NCBI GenBank assembly: GCA_016717345.1
Contig: JADKFR010000003.1
Coordinates: 357,928-421,927, forward strand
Length of the DNA: 64,000 nt
Direction: 5' to 3'
DNA from: Propionibacteriaceae bacterium
Lineage (GTDB): Bacteria; Actinomycetota; Actinomycetes; Propionibacteriales; Propionibacteriaceae
Position 1 is the first letter of the stretch. Every line of letters starts with the position of its first letter. The notes beneath the pieces were generated by a model. The model saw only the letters and a program-made list of their open reading frames with translations. It did not search any database and was not told the DNA's origin. This document shows positions 42,795-50,929 of the stretch, piece by piece. The translations under genes and the position numbers were made by a program.

Positions 42795-43951
42795 GACGCC
42801 TCCTCGATCAGTCGTGAGGCCTGTCCCCGGGCCCAGGCGTCGGCAGCCAGCACGCTTTCGACGCTGAGCCGGCGTGGATCCGGACCGTCACCGGCCAGCA
42901 GCCGCGCCACGGTCGCGGCGACGACGTCGGTAATGCCGGTGAAGCCCAGCTGGGCCGAACCGAAGGAATCCACCGCCACCTCGTTGGCGGCGTTGAAGAC
43001 GGCTGGCGCGACCCCGCCTGCCAGCCCCACCCGGCGGGCGAGTTCGACCGCTGGGAAGGCGTCGTTGTCGAGGGGTTCGAAGGTCCAGGCGGTGGCCTGG
43101 GTCCAGTCGCAGGGTGCGGCGGCGTCCGGCACCCGGTCGGGCCACGCCAGCCCGAGGGCGATGGGCAGCTTCATGTCCGGCGGTGAACACTGTGCGATCG
43201 TCGACCCGTCGCAGAATTCGACCATCGAGTGGACGACCGACTGCGGATGCACGACGACGGTGACGGCCTCCAGCGGCACGCCGTAGAGCAGAGCCGCCTC
43301 CAGCAACTCAAGGCCCTTGTTGACCAGGGTGGCCGAGTTGATGGTGATGACTCTTCCCATCGCCCAGGTCGGGTGCGCCATGGCCTGCTGCGGCGTCACG
43401 CCCGCCAGCTCGGCACGGCCACGGCCGCGGAACGGGCCGCCTGAGGCGGTGAGGATGAGTCGGCGCACTTCGCTGGAACGGCCGGCGCGAAGGGCCTGCG
43501 CGAACGCCGAGTGCTCGGAGTCGACGGCCACGATCTGCCCGGGGGCGGCTGCCTCGGTCACCAGGGTGCCCCCGATCACCAGGGATTCCTTGTTCGCCAG
43601 GGCCAGGGTTGTGCCGGCCGCCAGCGTGGCCAGTGTCGGTTCGAGTCCCGCGGCGCCCGTGATCGCGTTCAGCACCACGTCCGCCTCGATACCGGCCAGA
43701 CGGGTGGACGCCTGCGCGCCGTCCCAGACCTCGATGCCCGGCAGCGCCTGACGGAATCGGGTTGCCGCCGCAGGATCGCTGATGGCCACGACGCGCGGAC
43801 GAAGCGCCCGGGCCTGAGCGACCAACAACTCCAGCGACGAGCCGCCCGCGGAGAGACCGACAACCTGGAATTGGTCCGGACGGGCCACGATGACCTCGAC
43901 GGCCTGGGTTCCGATGGATCCGGTACTGCCAAGGATCACGACGCTACGCAC
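42782..43951 (-). CDS. dxr: 1-deoxy-D-xylulose 5-phosphate reductoisomerase
   Basis: Dxr reduces DXP to MEP with NADPH, the first committed step of the MEP isoprenoid route. 389 residues counted from the GTG at 43951 (VRSVVILGSTGSIG). The Rossmann motif LGSTGSIGTQ, the metal-binding SEHSAF and the catalytic ILTASGGPFRG are seen. A longer start 45 bases upstream exists; the shorter one is preferred because it opens exactly on the family N-terminus. The dxr-rip1-ispG cluster is conserved in Actinomycetota. Confidence 0.94.
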   Translation of the reverse strand: MRSVVILGSTGSIGTQAVEVIVARPDQFQVVGLSAGGSSLELLVAQARALRPRVVAISDPAAATRFRQALPGIEVWDGAQASTRLAGIEADVVLNAITGAAGLEPTLATLAAGTTLALANKESLVIGGTLVTEAAAPGQIVAVDSEHSAFAQALRAGRSSEVRRLILTASGGPFRGRGRAELAGVTPQQAMAHPTWAMGRVITINSATLVNKGLELLEAALLYGVPLEAVTVVVHPQSVVHSMVEFCDGSTIAQCSPPDMKLPIALGLAWPDRVPDAAAPCDWTQATAWTFEPLDNDAFPAVELARRVGLAGGVAPAVFNAANEVAVDSFGSAQLGFTGITDVVAATVARLLAGDGPDPRRLSVESVLAADAWARGQASRLIEEASWAR

Positions 43952-44054
43952 GCTGTTCAGTGTAGGAGCCTGCTGAACAGGTCGCGCCAGTGCCAACCGG
44001 CGCGCGCCGGGCGTCCCATTCCCCCGTGCCCGGACGAAGTCCTATGCTGCCGCC

Positions 44055-44411
44055 ATGTCAGCACTGACCGACTACCTCGAATCCCTGGCTGAGCCCCAGC
44101 GCAGTGCGGTGGACGCCGTCTATCGGCGGGCGCGGAGTCTGGTGCCGGAGGCCGAGGACGCGGAAAGCTACGGAATGCCGGCGCTGCGGTACCGGGGCAA
44201 ACCGCTGCTGGCACTCAAAGTGGCCTCCGGTCACATCGGCCTCTACCCCTTCAGCCCTGAGGCCATCGACCTGGTACGCGAGGAACTGGACGGCTTCGAC
44301 CACGCGAAGGGGACGATCCGTTTCACCGCCGAACATCCGCTCCCGGACGACCTGGTGGATCGGGTCATCCTCGCCCGTCGCGCGCAGATCGACGGGAAGG
44401 GGTTGCGCTGA
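44055..44411 (+). CDS. DUF1801 (YdhG-like) domain protein
   Basis: A 118-residue cytoplasmic protein matching the DUF1801 pattern: an N-terminal helix (LTDYLESLAEPQRSAVDAVY), then ESYGMPALRYRGKPLLAL and HIGLYPFSPEA, ending in GTIRFTAEHPLPDDLVDRVI. The biological role of the family is not established; some members are linked to iron or stress. It is alone on the plus strand in this block and converges on rlmN with four bases between stops. Confidence 0.85.
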   Translation: MSALTDYLESLAEPQRSAVDAVYRRARSLVPEAEDAESYGMPALRYRGKPLLALKVASGHIGLYPFSPEAIDLVREELDGFDHAKGTIRFTAEHPLPDDLVDRVILARRAQIDGKGLR

Positions 44412-44415
44412 GGCC

Positions 44416-45636
44416 TCAAGGAGTCTCGGCGCGGTCGGTGGCGGCCAGTTGCCCGCACGCACCGTCGATCTCGCGCCCACGGGTGTCGCGGACGGTGACC
44501 GCAACCCCTTTGGCTTCCAGGCGCCTGACGAACTCGACCTGATCGGCGCGCCGGGACGCCGTCCACTTCGAGCCGGGAGTGGGATTGAGGGGGATCAGGT
44601 TCACATGCACCCAGCCGTGGCCACCTCGGCGCAGGAGGCTGGCCAGGGCATCGGCGCGCCACGCCTGGTCGTTGATGTCGCGGATCAGCGCGTACTCGAT
44701 GGAGACCCGTCGGCTGGTCGCGAGGAAGTAGGCGTGCGCAGCGTCCACCACCTCGGCCACTGGCCACCGGGTGTTGATCGGACACAGTTCGTCGCGCAGC
44801 TCGTCGTCCGGAGCGTGGAGGCTGACCGCCAACGTGACCGGCAGCCCCTCCCCGGCAAGCTGGCGGATCCGCGGCACCAGACCGACCGTGGACAGCGTCA
44901 CTCCCCGTGCCGAGACCCCCAGCCCCTCCGGCGCGGGTGAGGTGATGGCACGGATCGCCGCCAGCACCGCCTTGTAGTTGGCCATCGGTTCGCCCATTCC
45001 CATGAACACGATGTTGTTGAGGTGGCCGGGGCCGCCGGGGATGGCTGAGTCGCGCAGCCGGCGTGCGGCGTCGATGACCTGAAGCACGATCTCGGCGGTG
45101 GTCAGGTTGCGCTGCAGGCCGCCCTGCCCGGTGGCGCAGAAGGGGCAGGCCATCCCACAACCGGCCTGGGACGAAATGCAGACGGTGGCACGCTCCCGAC
45201 CGCGCCCACTGGCCCGCAGCCCGGGGACTCCGTAGCGCATCAGCACCGACTCGACCAGTGATCCGTCGACGAGCCGCCACAGGGTCTTGACCGTCGTCCC
45301 GGCATCGGCCTGCTGGTCGCGCACCTGGTGCAGGAGGGGTGGCAGGAAGCGCTGCGCCAGGACCGTGCGCTCGGCGCTGGGAATGTCGCTCCACTCGGTC
45401 GAGTCGACGCTGAAGTGGCCGAACACGTGCTGGTCGAGCTGGGCGCGGCGGAACCGTGGCATGCCCAACTCCGCCATCCCGGCCGCGCGCTGGTCGGGAT
45501 CCAGATCGATCCAGTGAACAGGCGCCTTGCCGCGCCGCGGAGCCTCCATCACGAGCGGGACCGTCCGGCCGGACTGCGCGTGGGCGAGCAGGTCGGCGTA
45601 GGCCGATTCCTCCTGCGGGGTCAACGAATCGCTCAT
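44416..45636 (-). CDS. rlmN: Dual-specificity RNA methyltransferase RlmN
   Basis: A radical-SAM enzyme methylating C2 of A2503 in 23S rRNA and A37 in some tRNAs. The radical-SAM cluster CGMACPFC occurs in SSQAGCGMACPFCATGQGG near residue 135. The methyl-carrying cysteine is likely that in TVRDTRGREIDGACG near the C-terminus. 406 residues. Overlaps the cdsA stop by four bases (ATGA), so it is co-translated with cdsA, frr and pyrH upstream. Confidence 0.95.
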   Translation of the reverse strand: MSDSLTPQEESAYADLLAHAQSGRTVPLVMEAPRRGKAPVHWIDLDPDQRAAGMAELGMPRFRRAQLDQHVFGHFSVDSTEWSDIPSAERTVLAQRFLPPLLHQVRDQQADAGTTVKTLWRLVDGSLVESVLMRYGVPGLRASGRGRERATVCISSQAGCGMACPFCATGQGGLQRNLTTAEIVLQVIDAARRLRDSAIPGGPGHLNNIVFMGMGEPMANYKAVLAAIRAITSPAPEGLGVSARGVTLSTVGLVPRIRQLAGEGLPVTLAVSLHAPDDELRDELCPINTRWPVAEVVDAAHAYFLATSRRVSIEYALIRDINDQAWRADALASLLRRGGHGWVHVNLIPLNPTPGSKWTASRRADQVEFVRRLEAKGVAVTVRDTRGREIDGACGQLAATDRAETP

Positions 45637-46505
45637 GCCACCCCGAAGACCGTGAACAACAACCAGGCTGCCGGGACGACGACCAGTGTCGAGTCGAGCC
45701 GGTCCATCACCCCGCCGTGGCCGGGGAGGAAGGAGGACATGTCCTTGATGCCGACGTCCCGCTTGATCAACGATTCCACCAGGTCACCGGTCGTCCCGAA
45801 GACCACAACGACCAGTGCGAGCAGCAGCCCGAACCACCACGGCTCCCCGATCACGAACACCGACATCAGGGTTCCCACCAAGGTGGCCAGCAGCACCGAC
45901 CCGATCAGGCCCTCCCAGGTCTTCTTGGGACTGATCGTGGGCGCCATCGGGTGCTTGCCAAGCGTGGCGCCCATGGCATACCCGCCGGTGTCGCTTCCGG
46001 TGACGCAGAGCAGGACGGTGACCACCTTGGAGGTCCCATGGGGCATGGCCAGAATCAATCCGATGAAGGAGGCCAGCATCGGAATGTAGCTGATGATGAA
46101 CAGGCTGGCCGCCGAGTCCTTGACGTAGCCCTCGGCCCCGCCCGGCATCCGCCACATCAGGGCCAGCAGCACGGTGGCCGCGAGGAAGCCGAGCAACACC
46201 GAATGCCACGGGATGGTCGTGACCGGCTGCAGGATCGCTGCCGCGTAGGACCCCCCCACGATGGCGATGTTGCCGATCACGATGGGGACGATGGCCGAGT
46301 TCATGCCGATCCGCCGCAATGCGTGATGAAGCTCGATGGCGCACAGGCAGGTCAGCACCACGATCAGCAGGATGAAGCCGGTGTGCCAGTACATCAGGGT
46401 GAGCACCACAACGGCGAGCAACCCCAACCCAACCGCCACCGCAGCGGGAAGATCTCTGCCGGCCCTGGACGGGCGCCGACCCGAGGCTTCGGGCTCGGAG
46501 GTCAT
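45633..46505 (-). CDS. cdsA: Phosphatidate cytidylyltransferase
   Basis: CdsA makes CDP-diacylglycerol for phospholipid synthesis. 290 residues with about eight membrane segments; the N-terminal 25 residues are a basic cytoplasmic tail (GRRPSRAGRDL). The family signature is KDMSSFLPGHGGVMDRLDS near residue 245, with the metal-binding aspartates. Its ATG shares one base with the frr stop. The frr-cdsA-rlmN order is common in Actinomycetota. Confidence 0.95.
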   Translation of the reverse strand: MTSEPEASGRRPSRAGRDLPAAVAVGLGLLAVVVLTLMYWHTGFILLIVVLTCLCAIELHHALRRIGMNSAIVPIVIGNIAIVGGSYAAAILQPVTTIPWHSVLLGFLAATVLLALMWRMPGGAEGYVKDSAASLFIISYIPMLASFIGLILAMPHGTSKVVTVLLCVTGSDTGGYAMGATLGKHPMAPTISPKKTWEGLIGSVLLATLVGTLMSVFVIGEPWWFGLLLALVVVVFGTTGDLVESLIKRDVGIKDMSSFLPGHGGVMDRLDSTLVVVPAAWLLFTVFGVA

Positions 46506-47062
46506 CAGACCTCCATCAGTTCCGTCTCCTTGGACTTCAGCAGCTCGTCGATCTGGTCGACGTGCTTCTTGGTCAACGTGTCGAACTGCTTCTCAGCGCC
46601 ACGGGCATCGTCTTCGCCGACGTCCTTGTCCTTGACCAGCTTGTGCACGGACTCAATGCCGTGCCGCCGGATGTTCCGGACCGCGACCCTCGCCTCTTCA
46701 GCCTTGTGACGGGCGACCTTGATGTATTCCCGACGGCGTTCCTCGGTGAGTTGCGGCAGCACCAGGCGGATCAGGTTGCCGTCATTGGCCGGGTTCACGC
46801 CGAGGTCGGAATCCCGGATCGCCTTCTCGATGCCGGCCATCGCGCCCCGGTCGAACGGAGTGATCAGGACGGTCCGCGCCTCCGGCACCTGGAAGGTGGC
46901 GAGTTGTTGCAGGGGCGTGGGAGCGCCGTAGTAGTCGACCAGCAGCTTGTTGAACATCGCCGGATGGGCGCGTCCGGTGCGGATCGCAGCGAACTCCTCG
47001 CGGGCGTGGTCTACTGCGCCGACCATCTTGTGTTCGGCGTCCTTGATGATGTCAGGGATCAC
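46505..47062 (-). CDS. frr: Ribosome recycling factor
   Basis: A 185-residue all-helical/beta two-domain protein that splits post-termination ribosomes with EF-G. Family blocks EEFAAIRTGRAHPAMFNKL, VLITPFDRGAMAGIEKAI and the C-terminal helix DVGEDDARGAEKQFDTLTKK are present. Lies between pyrH and cdsA as in most bacteria. Confidence 0.96.
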   Translation of the reverse strand: MIPDIIKDAEHKMVGAVDHAREEFAAIRTGRAHPAMFNKLLVDYYGAPTPLQQLATFQVPEARTVLITPFDRGAMAGIEKAIRDSDLGVNPANDGNLIRLVLPQLTEERRREYIKVARHKAEEARVAVRNIRRHGIESVHKLVKDKDVGEDDARGAEKQFDTLTKKHVDQIDELLKSKETELMEV

Positions 47063-47098
47063 AGCGTGGAATCCTTCCAGTCAGTTGTCGCGTGACGA

Positions 47099-47812
47099 CT
47101 ACGCGTGGAGCGTCGTCCCGATCTTCTCACCTGCAACCACCCGCGCGATGTTCCCTTCGACCCCCAGGTCGAAGAACACCATCGGGAGTTGGTGTTCGCG
47201 CGCGAGGCTCACCGCAGTCGCGTCGGCGACCTTGAGATCACGGGCGAGGAAGTCGTCGTAGGTCAGGTGATCGAACTTGACGGCGTTCGGGTTCGTCCGC
47301 GGATCGGAGTCGTAGACACCATCCGTCCCCTGCTTGGCCATCAACAGCACTTCCGCGCCGATCTCGAGGGCACGTTGCGCGGCGACGGTGTCGGTGGAGA
47401 AGTACGGCATCCCCGAGCCCGCCCCGAAGATCACCACCCGGCCCTTCTCGAGGTGGCGTTGGGCCCGCCGCGGAATGTACGGCTCGGCGACCTGGCCCAT
47501 GGCGATCGCGGTCTGCACCCGGGTCTCGACCCCGGCCTTCTCGCAGAAGTCCTGCATGGCGAGGCAGTTCATGACGGTGCCGAGCATGCCCATGTAGTCG
47601 GCGCGCGCCCGATCCATCCCGCGGTTCTGCAGCTCGGCCCCGCGGAAGAAGTTGCCACCGCCGGTGACGATGGCAACCTCAACGCCGCGAGCTACGACCA
47701 CCGCGATCTGGGCAGCGATGCTGGCCACGACATCGGGGTCGACCCCGATGGCGCCACCCCCGAACGCCTCTCCGGACAGCTTCAGCAGGACTCGGCGGTA
47801 GGGGCTGGCCAC
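47099..47812 (-). CDS. pyrH: UMP kinase
   Basis: A bacterial-type UMP kinase of the amino-acid-kinase fold, 237 residues. The phosphate loop KLSGEAFGGG is at residues 11-20, GGGNFFRG binds nucleotide, and GTDGVYDSDPRTNPNA is the conserved acceptor region. It is the first step in dedicated UDP formation and is usually controlled by GTP and UTP. Spaced 36 bases from frr and 39 from tsf. Confidence 0.96.
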   Translation of the reverse strand: MASPYRRVLLKLSGEAFGGGAIGVDPDVVASIAAQIAVVVARGVEVAIVTGGGNFFRGAELQNRGMDRARADYMGMLGTVMNCLAMQDFCEKAGVETRVQTAIAMGQVAEPYIPRRAQRHLEKGRVVIFGAGSGMPYFSTDTVAAQRALEIGAEVLLMAKQGTDGVYDSDPRTNPNAVKFDHLTYDDFLARDLKVADATAVSLAREHQLPMVFFDLGVEGNIARVVAGEKIGTTLHA

Positions 47813-47851
47813 GGTATCTCCTTCAGGATCGGTCAGGAATGGGACTCGGGC

Positions 47852-48667
47852 TCAGGCGCCGGCGGCGAAGCGGACGAACCGCTTCACCGTGACCCCATTC
47901 CGCTTGAGCAACTGGCCGACCGTGAGCTTGTCGTCGGACACGCTCGCCTGGTCGATCAGCACGACCTCCTTGTAGAAGCCGTTGAGCCGACCCTCGACGA
48001 TCCGGGGAATGATCGCCTCGGGCTTGCCCTCTTCCTTGGCGGTCAACTCGGCGACGCGACGCTCGTTGGCCAGAACCTCGGCAGGGATCTCTTCACGAGT
48101 GACGTAGCCCGGCTTCATGGCAGCGATCTGCATCGCGATGCCACGAACGAACTCCGGTTCGCCGCCGTCGTACTCGATCATCACCGCGACCTGCGGCGGC
48201 AGGTCGGAGGAACGCTTGTGAAGGTAGATACTGACCGGCCCTTCGTAGCTGGCGGCATTCGCCAACTCCAGCTTCTCGCCGATCTTCGCGCTGAGCTCCG
48301 CGATTGCCTCCGCAGCCGTGTTGCCTGTCGGCAGGACGACGGCGCTGGCGGCCTCCACGCCATGGGCGCCGGCTTGCGCCACGGCCTCAGCGATGGACTG
48401 CGCCAGCGCCATGAACTCGGCGTTCTTGGCGACGAAGTCGGTTTCGGCGCCCAACTGGATGACCGCGGAACCGGCGGAGGCGACGAGCCCGTTGCTCGCC
48501 TCGCGGTCGGAACGGTTGGCCATCTTGGCCGCGCCGGTCACCCGCAGGATCTCCACGGCGGCATCGAAGTTGCCTTCGGCCTCCGTCAGCGCCTTCTTCG
48601 CGTCCATCATTCCGGCGCCAGTGGCGTCCCGGAGCTTCTTCACATCAGCAGCGGTGATCGTTGCCAT
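47852..48667 (-). CDS. tsf: Elongation factor Ts
   Basis: EF-Ts regenerates EF-Tu-GTP. 271 residues: UBA-like N-terminus VKKLRDATGAGMMDAKKALTEA, the FVA-type motif ETDFVAKNAEF, and the coiled-coil dimerisation part. Follows rpsB by 38 bases in the conserved rpsB-tsf-pyrH-frr order. Confidence 0.97.
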   Translation of the reverse strand: MATITAADVKKLRDATGAGMMDAKKALTEAEGNFDAAVEILRVTGAAKMANRSDREASNGLVASAGSAVIQLGAETDFVAKNAEFMALAQSIAEAVAQAGAHGVEAASAVVLPTGNTAAEAIAELSAKIGEKLELANAASYEGPVSIYLHKRSSDLPPQVAVMIEYDGGEPEFVRGIAMQIAAMKPGYVTREEIPAEVLANERRVAELTAKEEGKPEAIIPRIVEGRLNGFYKEVVLIDQASVSDDKLTVGQLLKRNGVTVKRFVRFAAGA

Positions 48668-48705
48668 CTCTAGGTGTTGTCCTTTGTTGAAGTGGGAGTA
48701 GGGGG

Positions 48706-49665
48706 TCAGTTGGCGTCGGCGACTGCAGCGGCGCTCGGGGCGGCCTCGGCGGGCGCCTCCTCGGCAGCTACCGGCTCGGCGGCAACCGGCTCGGCAACCT
48801 CCGGCTCGGCGGCAACCGGCTCGGTGGCAACCGGCTCGGTGGCAACCTCCGGCTCCCCTGCCACGACCGGCTCAGCCACCACCCCGACAGCGGCGGCCTC
48901 GGCAGCGGCACCGGCGAGCAGGTCGCGTTCCCAATCGGGCATCGGCTCGGGCTCTTCCCCGGTGACGGCGCCGGCAGAGCGAGACAGCAGGCCCTCAGCG
49001 ACGGCGTCGGCGACCACGCGGGTCAGCAAGGCAACCGAGCGGATGGCGTCGTCGTTGCCCGGGATGGCGAAGTCGACCTCATCCGGATCGCAGTTCGTGT
49101 CGAGGATGCCGATGATCGGGATGTGCAGCTTGCGGGCCTCGTCGATGGCCAGGTGCTCCTTCTTGGTGTCAACCACCCAGATGGCCTGCGGGACCCGGCC
49201 CATGTCACGGATGCCGCCGAGGGTCTTGGCCAGCTTCTCCATCTTGCGCTTCTGCTGCAGCAACTCCTTCTTGGTCAGCCCCGACGACGCGACATCGTCG
49301 TAGTTGAGCCCCTCAAGTTCCTTCATCTTCGAGATGCGCTTGCTGATGGTGCCGAAGTTGGTGAGCATGCCGCCCAGCCAGCGCTGGTTCACATAGGGCA
49401 TCCCGACGCGGGTCGCCTGCTCGGCGATGGCCTCCTGCGCCTGCTTCTTGGTGCCCACGAACAGGACCTGACCGCCCTTGGCGACGGTCTCCTTGACGAA
49501 GGCGTAGGCAGCGTCGATGTAGGACAGCGACTGCTGCAGGTCGATGATGTAGATGCCGTTGCGCTCGGTGAAGATGAACCGCTTCATCTTCGGGTTCCAG
49601 CGACGGGTCTGGTGCCCGAAATGGACACCGCTGTCGAGCAGTTGGCGCGTGGTGACGACGGCCAT
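48706..49665 (-). CDS. rpsB: 30S ribosomal protein S2 (uS2)
   Basis: A 319-residue protein beginning MAVVTTRQLLDSGVHFGHQT, the S2 signature. The S2 core ends near residue 230 (RVVADAVAEGLL), after which comes a roughly 90-residue acidic tail of Ala, Glu, Pro and Val with repeated AEPV-type units. The tail is much longer than in E. coli S2 (241 residues). The start has AAGGAA seven bases upstream. An open frame continues upstream without homology. The repeats at DNA level are reported separately. Confidence 0.96.
   Translation of the reverse strand: MAVVTTRQLLDSGVHFGHQTRRWNPKMKRFIFTERNGIYIIDLQQSLSYIDAAYAFVKETVAKGGQVLFVGTKKQAQEAIAEQATRVGMPYVNQRWLGGMLTNFGTISKRISKMKELEGLNYDDVASSGLTKKELLQQKRKMEKLAKTLGGIRDMGRVPQAIWVVDTKKEHLAIDEARKLHIPIIGILDTNCDPDEVDFAIPGNDDAIRSVALLTRVVADAVAEGLLSRSAGAVTGEEPEPMPDWERDLLAGAAAEAAAVGVVAEPVVAGEPEVATEPVATEPVAAEPEVAEPVAAEPVAAEEAPAEAAPSAAAVADAN
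48770..48870 (-). repeat. Tandem 15-base repeats in the rpsB tail
   Basis: The unit CCGGCTCGGCGGCAA (plus strand) recurs about six times with small changes between 48770 and 48870, encoding AEPVA-like pentapeptides of the S2 C-terminal extension. Being a multiple of three, repeat-number change would alter tail length without breaking frame. Confidence 0.65.
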
Positions 49666-49990
49666 GGCCGTTCCTTTCTGCGCAGGCCGGGACGTGCCCA
49701 ACCCGCTTGGGTTGACGGGGTCGAAGCTTTCGACCCCCCTGACGCAGTCGCCTACTGGCCACCCTGATGTGGGACCTCGGGGTTCGGCCCGCCTGCCGGC
49801 GGAAAGACTGCATGCGAAGTCGATCCAGATCGGCTGGATCGCTGCAGTGAGTCTACTTCCAGTGCAGCAACGGCGCCACCGACCTCGTGCGGGTTGTCCA
49901 CAGCCTCGTCGTTTTCCACAACCGGAGGCATCGGCCGGCACATCTTCCCTGGCCATCCCGAGAATTCCCTCCGACGAAGGGAGGCCGACC
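49666..49990. promoter_or_regulatory. Divergent rpsB / M23 peptidase control region
   Basis: No gene is seen in these 325 bases. Near rpsB the leader holds two hairpins on the minus strand: CCCAA/TTGGG around 49698-49712 and a perfect nine-base stem GGGGTCGAA/TTCGACCCC with a three-base loop at 49717-49737. They could be an autoregulatory leader for S2. TAGACT (minus, near 49854) is a possible -10 box. Nearer the peptidase are two DnaA-box-like 9-mers, listed separately. Confidence 0.5.
49894..49920 (+). promoter_or_regulatory. Pair of DnaA-box-like 9-mers
   Basis: TTGTCCACA at 49894-49902 equals the form preferred in actinobacterial origins, and TTTTCCACA at 49912-49920 differs by one base from TTATCCACA. 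They are in the same orientation with start positions 18 bases apart, upstream of the M23 gene. Two sites alone are not an origin; a DnaA-responsive promoter is possible. Confidence 0.4.
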
Positions 49991-50926
49991 ATGGTGGCCC
50001 GCCGCATCCTCACGATCCTGGCACTGAGTCTGATCGGCTGGGTGGCGCCGGCCACCTCAGCACTGGCCCTCACCGGAGTGCCGCCGGTGCCGGGACCGGT
50101 CGCCGAAACGTTCAACCCCCCGACCCAGCAATGGCTCGCGGGCCACCGGGGAGTCGATCTGCTCGCTGCGCCGGGCAGCGCCGTCCGGGCCGCCTCGGCT
50201 GGACGGGTGGTCTTCGCGGGCTCGGTGGGCGGCAAGCCGGTGGTGGTCATCAGCCACGGCGACCTGCGAACGACGTACGAGCCCGTGCTGGCGACAGTGG
50301 TTGTCGGGCAGGCGGTAACGACCGGGCAGCCACTGGGCACCCTGGTCGCGGGCCACCCGTGCCCTGGCGGTGACTGCCTGCATTGGGGGCTCAAGCGCGG
50401 TGCTGAGTACCTCGACCCGCTCGCCCTGCTCGGCTCGACCGACCTGCGGCTACTACCGGCTGACTGGGCTCCGAGGGCAAGCGCTGTCGCCAGCGCACGC
50501 GACGCCGCGCTGGCGGCCGGCCGGGGCATTCCCGGGGTACTCACCCGGCCGGTGCCGGGGTCGATCACCTCGGGATTCGGGCGCCGCTTCCACCCGATCT
50601 TCCACGAGTGGCGGCTGCATGAAGGCGTCGACTTCTCGGCTGGGTGCGGCACCCCGATTCGGGCCGCCGCTCCGGGCACGGTGCTCTCGGTCAGCTTTGA
50701 CGCCTCGGGGGGACACCGTCTGGTCATCGACCATCACCTGGTGGGCGGGCACCGCGTCACCACCTCATACCTGCACGCGCAGGGCTACCTCGTCCACGCC
50801 GGGCAGCGCGTGGTGCGGGGCCAGGTTGTCGGTGCCGTCGGCAGCACGGGCTGGAGCACCGGGTGCCACCTGCACTTCTCGGTGAAGGTCGATGGGCAGC
50901 AGGTGGACCCGGAGGGCTTCCTGTGA
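49991..50926 (+). CDS. Exported protein with two M23 (LytM) peptidase domains
   Basis: A 311-residue protein with a signal peptide (residues 1-26, ILTILALSLIGWVAPATSALA). Domain 1 (about 45-145) keeps H52 and D56 (HRGVD) but the final HxH is C129-L-H131, so one zinc ligand is lost. Domain 2 (about 185-311) keeps H210, D214 and HLH at 293-295, and should be an active endopeptidase on peptidoglycan. Domain 1 may bind or regulate. A single M23 gene commonly sits between rpsB and xerC in Actinomycetota. The ATG is at 49991 after AAGGGAGG. Confidence 0.9.
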   Translation: MVARRILTILALSLIGWVAPATSALALTGVPPVPGPVAETFNPPTQQWLAGHRGVDLLAAPGSAVRAASAGRVVFAGSVGGKPVVVISHGDLRTTYEPVLATVVVGQAVTTGQPLGTLVAGHPCPGGDCLHWGLKRGAEYLDPLALLGSTDLRLLPADWAPRASAVASARDAALAAGRGIPGVLTRPVPGSITSGFGRRFHPIFHEWRLHEGVDFSAGCGTPIRAAAPGTVLSVSFDASGGHRLVIDHHLVGGHRVTTSYLHAQGYLVHAGQRVVRGQVVGAVGSTGWSTGCHLHFSVKVDGQQVDPEGFL

Positions 50927-50929
50927 CGA

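Noticed and set aside
44416..45636. rlmN as a Cfr resistance gene
   Set aside because: The neighbours and the sequence features (operon with cdsA and frr, C2 type motif) fit housekeeping RlmN; nothing points to the C8-methylating Cfr type.
49860..49990. A chromosomal replication origin
   Set aside because: Only two DnaA-like boxes, no AT-rich unwinding region and no dnaA/dnaN/gyrB neighbours.
49666..50727. Upstream extension of the rpsB frame to 673 residues
   Set aside because: The S2 signature starts at the ATG at 49665 behind a good ribosome-binding site; the extension overlaps the divergent M23 gene and has no homology.
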